From Microbacterium sp. AZCO (GTDB lineage: Bacteria; Actinomycetota; Actinomycetes; Actinomycetales; Microbacteriaceae): DNA of 64,000 nt. The stretch is taken from the NCBI RefSeq assembly GCF_039614715.1, contig NZ_CP154857.1, positions 3,472,001-3,536,000 on the forward strand, written 5' to 3'. The notes under the pieces are model-generated. The model was given only the letters and a program-made list of their open reading frames with translations. It was not told the origin of the DNA and ran no database searches. Made by a program: the position numbers and the translations under genes. Positions 17,869 to 25,785 of this stretch are shown here, piece by piece (position 1 is the stretch's first letter; each line of letters opens with the position of its first letter).

Positions 17869-18190
17869 CCGCGGGCTCGTCCCCGGCGGCCGGGGCGTCG
17901 CCGGCGTGCTCGTCGGGGAGGAGCACGGGGCGGTCGACCTGCTTCTGGATCTGCGCAGGGTCGACGGCGAGGAGCAGCAGCGACACGATCAGCAGCACGG
18001 CGATGAATGAGACGCCGGCGGCGATCGCCGCGACGACGAGCGCGCGCTCGATGTCGGCGGCCGGCTTCGCCTGGAAGAAGCCCATCGAGACGAGCGTCAC
18101 GATGCCTGCGAAGACGGCGGCGGCGAACGCGAGCCCGAGCAGCTGCACGGGCTTCATGAGATCGCGGCGGGTCGGCTTGTGGTCGGTCAT
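17849..18190 (-). CDS. small two-helix membrane protein, unknown
   Basis: 113 residues: short basic N-terminus (MTDHKPTRRDLMKPV), a first helix (LLGLAFAAAVFAGIVTLVSMGFF), a second helix (ALVVAAIAAGVSFIAVLLIVSLLLLAV), then an acidic Ala/Gly/Asp tail (DEHAGDAPAAGDEPAGDQPRS). No family recognised. The start overlaps the stop of the larger upstream membrane gene by four bases, so they are one operon and probably work together. The same membrane-gene pair arrangement is not diagnostic of any pathway here. Confidence 0.75.
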   Translation of the reverse strand: MTDHKPTRRDLMKPVQLLGLAFAAAVFAGIVTLVSMGFFQAKPAADIERALVVAAIAAGVSFIAVLLIVSLLLLAVDPAQIQKQVDRPVLLPDEHAGDAPAAGDEPAGDQPRS

Positions 18191-18882
18191 GACGGACTTC
18201 CCTGATCGGATGCCGCGGGCGCGTCCTCTGCGGACGGCTCGACGGAAGGCGACCGGCGGGGCGAGAAGCCCGCGATCGCGAGGTAGACGGCGATGATGGC
18301 GGCGTATCCGCCGAAGATCCCCACGCCGATCGTGGTGCCGGTGAGCGTGAAGGACTGCCCCGCGTCGGCGATGTAGTACCGCAGCGCGTACTGCGTCGGG
18401 ACGAACAGCAGGCCGAGGCCGAGGAGGATCGTGATGATCCCGACCGTGATGGCATCACGCGCTTCGCCGCGGGCCTGCAGGTCGGCGGACCCGCGAAGCT
18501 CACGCCGCGAGCGGATGCCGGACGCGAGCTCGATGACGCCCGCGAGCAGAGCCCAGACGATCACAACGACGAAGAAGATCGTCGTCGTGCGCCACGTCGA
18601 GACGCCGCCCACCATGCCCGCTATGACGGTGACGATGCCGAGGAGCACGAACGGCCACCGGCGACCCGCGGGATAGACGAGCCAGATCGCGACGAAGAAG
18701 ACGATCGACGTCGCGATCGCCCAGCCGCTGAAGACCGACATCCCGATCGCGGCCGAGTGGTCGGGTGAGAACGTGATCATTGCCGCGGCGAGCGCCGCGA
18801 AGACGGCGCGCGCGAGCTGCACATGCCGCACCTCGAAGGTGCGCGGGGCGCTTGATGATGACACGACTGACTCGGGAGACAC
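18187..18882 (-). CDS. HdeD/DUF308-like membrane protein
   Basis: 231 residues with six predicted helices (ARAVFAALAAAMITF, AIGMSVFSGWAIATSIVFFVAIWLV, WPFVLLGIVTVIAGMVGGVS, IFFVVVIVWALLAGVIELASGI, AITVGIITILLGLGLLF, TTIGVGIFGGYAAIIAVYLAIAGF). The helix pairs and the LLAGVIELASGIRSRREL segment resemble DUF308/HdeD proteins. It is often misnamed acyl-CoA synthetase in automatic annotation; nothing of that enzyme is present. Ends in a Ser/Pro/Glu-rich tail. Confidence 0.65.
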   Translation of the reverse strand: MSPESVVSSSSAPRTFEVRHVQLARAVFAALAAAMITFSPDHSAAIGMSVFSGWAIATSIVFFVAIWLVYPAGRRWPFVLLGIVTVIAGMVGGVSTWRTTTIFFVVVIVWALLAGVIELASGIRSRRELRGSADLQARGEARDAITVGIITILLGLGLLFVPTQYALRYYIADAGQSFTLTGTTIGVGIFGGYAAIIAVYLAIAGFSPRRSPSVEPSAEDAPAASDQGSPS

Positions 18883-18960
18883 GACGGAAGGGATGCCTCC
18901 AGTCTAGGTCGCCGCCGGGCACCCCCCGTCCGGAGCTCGGCGAGGGGTCGACCCCGATCC

Positions 18961-20142
18961 CTAGAGCGACGCCAGCGCGTGCTCGAGGTCGGCGATGAGG
19001 TCGTCGACCGACTCGATCCCGACCGACAGGCGCACGACCTCCTCGGGCACCGCGAGGTCGGTCCCGCGCACGGACTTGTGGGTCATCTCGTCCGGGTAGT
19101 TGACCAGCGACTCGACGCCGCCGAGCGACTCGGCCAGCTGGAACATGCTGGTCGACTCGACGAAGCGCCGGGCGGTCGGCCCGTCGGCGAGCGCGAGCGA
19201 CACGATGCCGCCGAACGCGGACATCTGCCGAGCGGCGACGTCGTGTCCCGGGTGGTCGGCGAGCCCGGGGTAGTAGACCTTCGCGACCCGGTCATGCGCC
19301 GAGAGGAATGAAGCGACGGCCGATGCGTTCTCGCTGTGCCGCTGCATCCGAATGGCGAGCGTCTTGATGCCCCGGGTGGTGAGCCACGCGTCCAGCGGGC
19401 CCGACACGCCGCCCACCGCGAACTGCAGGAATTTGACCTTCTCGGCCAGCTCGTCGTCCTCGATCACGAGCGCGCCGCCGACGACGTCGGAGTGGCCGCC
19501 GAGGTACTTCGTCGCGGAGTGAACGACGACGTCGGCGCCGAGCCCGATGGGCTGCTGCAGGGCGGGCGAGGCGAACGTGTTGTCCACCACGACGAGCGCA
19601 CCGGCCTCGTGTCCCAGCCGTGCGAGGCCCGCGATGTCGGTGATCTTCAAGAGCGGATTGCTCGGCGTCTCGACCCACACGATCTTCGCGGGGCGCTCGG
19701 CGAGACTCGCCTGCACGACGTCGAGATCGTGCATGTCTATGACGCGCACCTTGACGCCCCACGGCCCGAGCACGCGCGAGATCAGGCGATAGGTGCCGCC
19801 GTACACGTCGTTGCCGAGCAGCACTTCATCGCCCGGCTCGAGCGCGGCGCGCAGGAGCGCGTCCTCCGCGGCGAGGCCTGACGCGAAGGAGTACGCGTGC
19901 GTGCCGCCCTCGATCGCGGCGAGCTGGCGCTCGAGTGCCGTCCGTGTCGGGTTGCCGCTGCGGCCGTATTCGAAGCCGTGCCGCAATCCGCCTATGCCGT
20001 CCTGGACATACGTGGTCGAGAAGTGCACGGGAGGGATGACTGCACCCGTCGTGGGGTCGGCGATCTGCCCCGAGTGCACCGCGAGGCTCTCGAAGCCGCG
20101 AGCACGGACGCGGGAGGTGGGAAGGGTGGGCTCGTCGCTCAC
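18961..20142 (-). CDS. metB: cystathionine gamma-synthase / gamma-lyase family enzyme
   Basis: 393-residue Cys/Met-metabolism PLP enzyme. The PLP lysine is in SATKYLGGHSDVVGGALV, other conserved stretches are YGRSGNPTRTALERQLAAIEG, YGGTYRLISRVL, VWVETPSNPLLKITDI and SLGGVESLVNYPDEMTH. The last stretch, with the glutamate of SLGGVES, and the actinobacterial context suit cystathionine gamma-synthase or a gamma-lyase; the pair with cystathionine beta-synthase points to reverse transsulfuration (homocysteine to cysteine). The ATG overlaps the upstream stop by four bases. Confidence 0.88.
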   Translation of the reverse strand: MSDEPTLPTSRVRARGFESLAVHSGQIADPTTGAVIPPVHFSTTYVQDGIGGLRHGFEYGRSGNPTRTALERQLAAIEGGTHAYSFASGLAAEDALLRAALEPGDEVLLGNDVYGGTYRLISRVLGPWGVKVRVIDMHDLDVVQASLAERPAKIVWVETPSNPLLKITDIAGLARLGHEAGALVVVDNTFASPALQQPIGLGADVVVHSATKYLGGHSDVVGGALVIEDDELAEKVKFLQFAVGGVSGPLDAWLTTRGIKTLAIRMQRHSENASAVASFLSAHDRVAKVYYPGLADHPGHDVAARQMSAFGGIVSLALADGPTARRFVESTSMFQLAESLGGVESLVNYPDEMTHKSVRGTDLAVPEEVVRLSVGIESVDDLIADLEHALASL

Positions 20143-21146
20143 AGAGCGCTCCTTGCGTCGTCGGTCTCGGCATCCATCGACTCGATGCCGTTCAGGGAAT
20201 ACCCGTGCGCCGTCATCCAGTCGTCGTCGAAGAGCTTGCTGAGGTAGCCGCGCCCGTGGTCGGGGAGGAGCACGACGACGACGGCGTCGTCGGGGAGGTC
20301 GCGCGCGGCGCGCAGCGCCCCGACGACGGCCATGCCGCTCGACCCGCCGACGAGGAGGCCCTCCTCGCGGGCGAGGCGGCGCGTCATCGCGAACGACTCG
20401 GCGTCGCTGATGCGGTGGATCTCGTCGACGATCGACGGGTCGTACGCCTCGGGCCAGAAGTCCTCGCCCACGCCCTCGACGTCGTAGCCGTGCACGGGGC
20501 CGCCGGAATAGATCGACCCCACCGGGTCGACCCCGACGATGCGGACCTCGCCGGCCGATGCCTGCTTCAGGAAGCGTCCCGTTCCCGTGATCGTGCCGCC
20601 CGTGCCGACGCCCGCGACGAAGTGCGTCACGTGCCCCTCGGTGTCGCGCCAGATCTCCGGACCCGTCGTCTCGTAGTGGCTGCGCGGCCCGTTCTGGTTG
20701 GCGTACTGGTTGGGCTTGTAGGCGCCCGGGATCTCACTGGTCAGCCGGTCGGAGACGCTGTAGTACGACCGCGGGTCGTCGGGCTCGACCGCCGTCGGCG
20801 TGACGACCACCTCGGCGCCGTAGGCCCGGAGCACGGCGCGCTTGTCCTCCGCGACCTTGTCGGGTACGACGAAGACGCAGCGATAGCCGCGCTGCTGGGC
20901 GACGAGGGCGAGCCCGACGCCCGTGTTGCCGCTCGTCGGCTCGACGATCGTGCCGCCGGGCTTCAGCAGGCCGTCCCGTTCGGCCGCGTCGATGATGTTG
21001 GCCGCGATGCGGTCCTTCGACGAGCCGCCGGGGTTGAAGTACTCCACCTTCGCGAGCACCGTGGCGCCGATGCCGGCGGTGACGTGGTTGAGGCGGACGA
21101 GGGGGGTGTTGCCGACGAGGTCGGCGACGCTCTGCGCGTATCGCAC
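20139..21146 (-). CDS. cystathionine beta-synthase (short form)
   Basis: 335-residue fold-type II PLP enzyme that condenses serine with homocysteine. The PLP lysine is in NPGGSSKDRIAANII, the phosphate loop is GVGTGGTITGTGRF and the substrate loop is EPTSGNTGVGLAL. The long insertion with YYSVSDRLTSEIPGAYKPNQYANQNGP is typical of CBS rather than CysK/CysM. The regulatory CBS domain pair of longer homologues is absent. Start is GTG 21146, with AGGA ten bases upstream. With the gamma-synthase/lyase it forms the transsulfuration operon. Confidence 0.88.
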   Translation of the reverse strand: MRYAQSVADLVGNTPLVRLNHVTAGIGATVLAKVEYFNPGGSSKDRIAANIIDAAERDGLLKPGGTIVEPTSGNTGVGLALVAQQRGYRCVFVVPDKVAEDKRAVLRAYGAEVVVTPTAVEPDDPRSYYSVSDRLTSEIPGAYKPNQYANQNGPRSHYETTGPEIWRDTEGHVTHFVAGVGTGGTITGTGRFLKQASAGEVRIVGVDPVGSIYSGGPVHGYDVEGVGEDFWPEAYDPSIVDEIHRISDAESFAMTRRLAREEGLLVGGSSGMAVVGALRAARDLPDDAVVVVLLPDHGRGYLSKLFDDDWMTAHGYSLNGIESMDAETDDARSAL

Positions 21147-21291
21147 GGGGGTGTCCTAAGTGTGAGGCCGCGCTTCAGATCGCGCGGGACTGTCGTGTGG
21201 GGTCGGTGAGCGGTGCGAAAGCACTCAGCGACAACAGCGACAGGTCAGCACGGTCGAGAGCTTAGGGGCGCACAGGCGCCACGGCGCGTTT

Positions 21292-21316
21292 GTTACGTAA
21301 CCTCACGCTACGTCAC
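21292..21316. promoter_or_regulatory. candidate operator upstream of transsulfuration operon
   Basis: GTTACGTAAC (21292-21301) is a perfect 10-base palindrome in a short AT-rich patch. A degenerate copy, GCTACGTCAC, starts 15 bases later. It lies about 145-170 bases upstream of the cystathionine beta-synthase start in the only promoter-sized gap for that operon. Confidence 0.4.
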
Positions 21317-21322
21317 AGGACG

Positions 21323-21865
21323 TCAGGCGTCGACGGTGCCCCTGATGAGGGGGAGGGAGGCGTCGACCGCCCGCTCGATCTGCGTCACGAGGCTGTCGCT
21401 CGCGATGCGCCCGTCGGAGTAGTCCGTCGGGCGGGCGTAGACCCCGACCGGTGCCGCGAGCGCACGGAAGAACGCGAACAGCGGGCGCAGCTCGTGGTCG
21501 ATCGCGAGGGTGTGCTGGTCGTTGCCGCCGCCGGCGGCGAGCAGTACGGGCACCCCCTCGAGGGCGTCCTGGTGCACGAGGTCGAAGAACGACTTGAACA
21601 GACCGGTGTAGGAGCCGCGGTAGATGGGCGTGCCGACGACGACGAGGTCGGAGCGCCCGAGCCGCTCGAGCGCCGACTGCAGCGCGGCGCTGCGCTCGGC
21701 ACCCGTGAGGGCGGCGGCGATGTCGACGGCGAGCGAGCTCAGCTCGATGACCTCGGCATCGACTTCCCGGTCACGGGCGATGCGTGTGAGGATGCCCTCG
21801 AGCAGGACGCTGGTGGAGCCGGGGGCGCGGAGGCTGCCGGAGACGGCGGTCACGACGAGGGTCAT
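21323..21865 (-). CDS. NAD(P)H-dependent FMN reductase (MsuE/SsuE-like)
   Basis: About 180 residues, flavodoxin-like fold. The FMN phosphate loop is SGSLRAPGSTSVLLEGIL, the middle region VVVGTPIYRGSYTGLFKSFFDLV matches the FMN reductase family of sulfonate utilisation (MsuE/SsuE). The ATG at 21865 with AGG ahead is preferred to ATG 21889. It is divergent from the flavin-reductase-like gene 22019-22600; the two may serve a monooxygenase that is not in this window. Confidence 0.85.
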   Translation of the reverse strand: MTLVVTAVSGSLRAPGSTSVLLEGILTRIARDREVDAEVIELSSLAVDIAAALTGAERSAALQSALERLGRSDLVVVGTPIYRGSYTGLFKSFFDLVHQDALEGVPVLLAAGGGNDQHTLAIDHELRPLFAFFRALAAPVGVYARPTDYSDGRIASDSLVTQIERAVDASLPLIRGTVDA

Positions 21866-21989
21866 GCTCGGCATCCTCGCCCGGATCATGCGCCGGTCGC
21901 GACCCGGGTTGCCGAGTGTGTGTCACGGTTACGCCGTGTTGCGTCGCGGACGTCGTGGGTTTCCGCGTGTTTCATTCCGCCGCCGGTCC

Positions 21990-22005
21990 GCCCGGGCGCC
22001 CGGGC
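21990..22005. repeat. 16-bp perfect palindrome before flavin reductase gene
   Basis: GCCCGGGCGCCCGGGC is self-complementary over all 16 bases and ends 13 bases before the ATG at 22019. It may form a hairpin over the translation start or bind a dimeric regulator in the divergent promoter. Confidence 0.45.
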
Positions 22006-22018
22006 TAGCGTCGCCGTC

Positions 22019-22600
22019 ATGTCGCAGCCGATCCCCGTCGCCCCCACGCCCGTCGCGTCGCACCACGACCACCCGGCGCGCGCCGCGGGGTCGCTGCCCG
22101 CCGACGACTTCAAGGCGCTCTTCCGCGGCCACCCGGGCGGCGTCGCGGTCATCACGGCCGACAGCGGCTCGGGTCCCGTGGCCCTCACGGCCACGTCGGT
22201 CTCGTCGGTGAGCGCGGAGCCGCCGCTCCTCGTCTTCTCGGTCTCGGCCATCTCGTCGGCGGCCCCGGCCGTGCTCGCCGCCGACACCGTCGTCGTGCAC
22301 CTTCTGGATGCGGACGACATCGACGTGGCGCGCATCGGCTCGACGAGCGGCATCGACCGCTTCGCCGACGGCGATCGCTGGTCGCGTCTCGTCACGGGCG
22401 AGCCGGTCTACCACGGGGTGCGGGCGTGGGTGCGCTGCGCGGTCATCAACCGGATGGATGCCGGCGGCTCGACGGTCATCGCGGCGCACGCGCTGCAGTC
22501 GAGCATCGCCCGCGACGTCGACCCCGGCGACCACGGCAATGCGCTGGTGTACCACAACCGCACCTGGCACCGCCTCGGCGACCACTCGCGCCTCGACTGA
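22019..22600 (+). CDS. flavin reductase family protein
   Basis: 193 residues. The core DDFKALFRGHPGGVAVITADSGSGPVALTATSVSSVSAEPPLLVFSVS is the FMN-binding split barrel of the flavin reductase-like family (small component of two-component monooxygenases). The C-terminal HALQSSIARDVDP and LVYHNRTWHRLG complete the domain. The first 25 residues (MSQPIPVAPTPVASHHDHPARAAG) are a low-complexity lead-in. It sits divergently to an FMN reductase gene. Substrate and partner oxygenase unknown. Confidence 0.82.
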   Translation: MSQPIPVAPTPVASHHDHPARAAGSLPADDFKALFRGHPGGVAVITADSGSGPVALTATSVSSVSAEPPLLVFSVSAISSAAPAVLAADTVVVHLLDADDIDVARIGSTSGIDRFADGDRWSRLVTGEPVYHGVRAWVRCAVINRMDAGGSTVIAAHALQSSIARDVDPGDHGNALVYHNRTWHRLGDHSRLD

Positions 22601-22624
22601 CCCGCGGGGAAGCGACCCGGCCCG

Positions 22625-23560
22625 CTACGGCACCCGGTAGCCCGCCGCGCGGAACAGCTCGTACCACTCCGCCCGCGTGAGCGGGATGTCCGACCCCTGC
22701 GCCGCCGCCGACACCCGCTCGGGCGTCGTCGTGCCGAGCACGACCTGCATGTTCGCGGGATGCCGGGTGATCCACGCCGTCGCGATCGCGAGCGGCGGCA
22801 CGTCGTACGCCGCAGCGAGGCGGTCGATCACGGCGTTGAGCTCGGCGAACTCGGGGTTGTCGAGGAAGACGCCCGTGAAGAAGCCGGCCTGGAAGGGCGA
22901 CCACGCCTGGATCGTGATGCCGTTGAGGCGGCAGTAGTCGACGATCCCGCCGCCGTCGAGCGTGAGCGACTGCTCGGTGCCCTGCATGTTGGCCGCGACC
23001 CCCTGCGCGATGATCGGCGCGTGCGTGATCGACAGCTGCAGCTGGTTCGCGACGAGGGGCTGGCGGACGGATGCCTTCAGCAGGTCGATCTCGCCGGGGG
23101 TGTGGTTCGAGACGCCGAACGCGCGCACCTTGCCGGCATCCGCGAGCTCGTCGAACGCACGGGCGACCTCGTCGGGCTCGACGAGCGCGTCGGGACGGTG
23201 CAGGAGCAGGATGTCAAGGTAGTCGGTCTCGAGGGCACGCATCGAGCCCTCGACCGAGGCGATGATGTGTTCGTACGAGAAGTCGAAGTACGGGCCGTCG
23301 GGCACGATGCCGCACTTCGTCTGGATCGTGATCTGCTCGCGGTCGGACGGGGAGAGCTGCAGCGCCTCGGCGAAGCGCCGCTCGCAGGCGTGCAGCGCGC
23401 CGCCGTAGATGTCGGCGTGGTCGAAGAAGTCGATGCCGGCGTCGCGCGCGGTCGAGACGAGTGCGCGAACGGCGTCGTCGTCCAGCTCGGCGATGCGCAT
23501 GAGGCCGAGCACGACGTTGGGCGCGGGGCGGTCGATGCCTTCGAGGGCGATGGTCTTCAT
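22625..23560 (-). CDS. aldo/keto reductase
   Basis: 311-residue NADPH oxidoreductase with the AKR barrel and catalytic tetrad: Asp in FFDHADIYGG, Tyr in the same motif, Lys in IQTKCGIV, and His in ILLLHRPD. VRAFGVSNHTPGEIDLL is the family cofactor region. It resembles the YdhF-type subgroup. Divergent from a LysR-type regulator over 98 bases, the classical arrangement of a regulator and its target. The substrate cannot be read from sequence. Confidence 0.9.
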   Translation of the reverse strand: MKTIALEGIDRPAPNVVLGLMRIAELDDDAVRALVSTARDAGIDFFDHADIYGGALHACERRFAEALQLSPSDREQITIQTKCGIVPDGPYFDFSYEHIIASVEGSMRALETDYLDILLLHRPDALVEPDEVARAFDELADAGKVRAFGVSNHTPGEIDLLKASVRQPLVANQLQLSITHAPIIAQGVAANMQGTEQSLTLDGGGIVDYCRLNGITIQAWSPFQAGFFTGVFLDNPEFAELNAVIDRLAAAYDVPPLAIATAWITRHPANMQVVLGTTTPERVSAAAQGSDIPLTRAEWYELFRAAGYRVP

Positions 23561-23613
23561 GGGGGAGCGGGTCCTCTCTCTTGCCCTTTCACGGTAGATA
23601 GCGGCACCCTAGA

Positions 23614-23632
23614 AGTCCAACGACTATAAGTC
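23614..23632. promoter_or_regulatory. candidate LysR-type operator
   Basis: AGTCCAACGACTATAAGTC contains alternating half-sites AGTC-4-GACT-3-AGTC, giving two overlapping inverted repeats. It is in the 98-base gap between the divergent reductase and LysR genes. Confidence 0.45.
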
Positions 23633-23658
23633 ATGTGATTCAGAACCAGGCGGTATGA

Positions 23659-24555
23659 ATGGAGCAGCGTCAGCTGGAGTACTTCGTGGCCCTCGCGGAG
23701 GAGCAGCATTTCACGCGAGCGGCCGAGCGGTGCCGCGTCTCGCAGTCCGGACTCTCGGCCGCGATCCGCCGGCTCGAGACCGAGCTCGGCACCAAGCTGT
23801 TCGACCGCACGACGCGGTCGGTCGTGCCGACGACAGCCGGCACGGCGCTCATCCCGCACGCGCGCGAGATCCTCGCCCAGACGGCGGCGGCGCGGGATGC
23901 CGTCGTCCGGTCGTCTCATCAGCTCGCGGGATCTCTCCGCGTGGGGTCGGAGCAGTGCCTCGGCTCGGTCGACGTCAACCTGCTGCTCGAGCGCTTCCAC
24001 CGCCGGTATCCGGCCGTCGACATCCAGTTCATGCAGGCGGGCTCGCACCACCTCGTCGACCTCGTGCAGGACGACGAGCTCGACATCGCGTTCGTGGGCG
24101 GCATCGAGCTTCCGCCGACGCTGCAGACCCTTGAGCTCGGACGCCGTCCGGTCGTGCTGCTGTGCCCGTCCGACCACCCCCTCGCCGCACACTCGACGGT
24201 GTCGCTGTCACAGCTGAGCACGAGCGACTTCGTGGACTTCCGCCCGTCGTGGGGCGTCCGCCGGCTCAACGACGCGGCCTTCGCCCGGCGCGGCCTGACG
24301 CGGGCCGTCCGGTGCAGCGTCGATGACGTGCACACGCTCATCGACCTCGTCCGCCGCGGACTCGGCGTGGCCCTCGTGCCGCAGCACGTCGCGCACAAGC
24401 CCGAGGCCCGGCTGCTCCCGTCGGTCGACCTGACGCCGGGGGAGTCGGCGGACTGGGTCGTGTCGGCCGTCGTGACGAGTGCCGCGAGCCTCGCGCCGCG
24501 CCTGCTCGAGATCACGGAGGACCCTGCCGCCGAGGAGTCGCCGCAGGCGGCGTGA
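23659..24555 (+). CDS. LysR family transcriptional regulator
   Basis: 298 residues. The N-terminal winged helix is textbook: MEQRQLEYFVALAEEQHFTRAAERCRVSQSGLSAAIRRLETELGTKLFDRTTRSV (shown only as the domain at residues 1-60, with the key turn FTRAAERCRVSQSGLS). Residues 90-290 are the periplasmic-binding-protein-like effector domain. It probably controls the divergent aldo/keto reductase and itself. Confidence 0.9.
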   Translation: MEQRQLEYFVALAEEQHFTRAAERCRVSQSGLSAAIRRLETELGTKLFDRTTRSVVPTTAGTALIPHAREILAQTAAARDAVVRSSHQLAGSLRVGSEQCLGSVDVNLLLERFHRRYPAVDIQFMQAGSHHLVDLVQDDELDIAFVGGIELPPTLQTLELGRRPVVLLCPSDHPLAAHSTVSLSQLSTSDFVDFRPSWGVRRLNDAAFARRGLTRAVRCSVDDVHTLIDLVRRGLGVALVPQHVAHKPEARLLPSVDLTPGESADWVVSAVVTSAASLAPRLLEITEDPAAEESPQAA

Positions 24556-24568
24556 CGGACCATTGGGG

Positions 24569-25492
24569 TCAGGGCGTCCGGAGCTCCTCCGGCTCCACCA
24601 CGACGTCGACGAGGGCTCCGTTGCGCCAGAGCGTCATCTCCATGCGCCGGCCGATCGCGCCCTCGACCATCTGACGCTGCACGCCCGTCACCGTCGTGAT
24701 GGGCTGGCCGTCGAGCGCGATCACGATGTCGCCGCGACGCGCGCCGGCGTGGTCGGCGGGGCTTCCTTCCACCACGGACGCGACCTGCATCCCCGTCTTC
24801 GCGCCCACCTTCGCGGCGACCGCCGGCGCGAGGGGCACCTGCGCTCCCGCGACGCCGAGCCACGCGCGCCGCACCCGCCCCGCCACGAGCAGCGAGTCGA
24901 TGATGGCGCGCGTCGTCGGATTGATCGGCACGGCGAGCCCGAGACCGATTCCGGCCACCGCCGTGTTGACGCCGATCATGCGCCCGCGGCTGTCCGCGAG
25001 GACCCCGCCGCTGTTGCCGGGGTTGAGCGCGGCATCCGTCTGGATCACCTCGTCGATGACGCGCCCGGCTCGCGTGGGCAGCGAGCGCCCGAGCGCGGAC
25101 ACGATTCCCGCCGTCACGCTGCCGGCGAGCCCGAGCGGATTGCCGAGGGCGACGACCAGCTGCCCGACCTGCAGCGCTGAGGCGTCGCCCCACGGCACGG
25201 GTGCCGGAGTCTCGCCGTCCGCGCGCAGCACCGCGAGGTCGGAGAGGACGTCGCTGCCGACCACGGACGCCGGCAGCTCCGTGCCGTCGGCGAAGGCGAC
25301 CGAGACCCGATTCGCGCCCTCCACGACGTGGGCGCTCGTGAGCAGATGGCCGTCGGTCGAGATCACGGACGCACTTCCTCCTCCCGCACCCCGCGGAGTG
25401 CGCACCGAGACGGCCGCGACGGAGGGGAGCACGGATGCCGCGACCGCCGTCACCGCTCGCGAGTACGCATCCAGCACCGAGTCGTCGTCCAC
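24569..25492 (-). CDS. trypsin-like serine protease with PDZ domain (HtrA-like)
   Basis: 307 residues. The S1C protease domain has its full triad: His in LLTSAHVVEG, Asp in VLSDLAVLRAD and Ser in DAALNPGNSGGVLAD. A PDZ domain follows (about 215-300, with VASVVEGSPADHAGARRGDIVIALDGQPI). Unlike classical HtrA there is no signal peptide or membrane anchor after the chosen GTG start at 25492 (VDDDSVLDAYSRAV), so the protein appears cytoplasmic; an earlier start in the same frame would add a Pro/Ala-rich leader without a clear anchor. Divergent from the wall-anchored repeat protein. Confidence 0.82.
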   Translation of the reverse strand: MDDDSVLDAYSRAVTAVAASVLPSVAAVSVRTPRGAGGGSASVISTDGHLLTSAHVVEGANRVSVAFADGTELPASVVGSDVLSDLAVLRADGETPAPVPWGDASALQVGQLVVALGNPLGLAGSVTAGIVSALGRSLPTRAGRVIDEVIQTDAALNPGNSGGVLADSRGRMIGVNTAVAGIGLGLAVPINPTTRAIIDSLLVAGRVRRAWLGVAGAQVPLAPAVAAKVGAKTGMQVASVVEGSPADHAGARRGDIVIALDGQPITTVTGVQRQMVEGAIGRRMEMTLWRNGALVDVVVEPEELRTP

Positions 25493-25785
25493 GCCACGAT
25501 CTTGTGCCCGGGGACGGTGCCCGGGGGCGGTGTTCGCGGTGGGCGCACGCGCTCCTGCCACGAATACGCCCCCGGTGCAAGGGGGTGGTCCGGCGAACGC
25601 GGGGGCCGCACAATCTCCGTCAAGCGCACCCACGACGTACCTACCCGACTGCGTCCGTCGAGCTCCGCTCTCACTCGAGGCGAGCATCCGATCGGTGGGC
25701 GACACCGGGCGTTCCCACGCATCTCCGCGCGGTACGGCACGGCGCGCGAACCAGTCCGCCGCGGGCCGGGCGGAAAGACAAGGAG

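Noticed and set aside
21147..21322. SAM-type riboswitch ahead of the transsulfuration operon
   Set aside because: The leader lacks the conserved SAM-II or SAM-IV core sequences as far as can be judged by eye.
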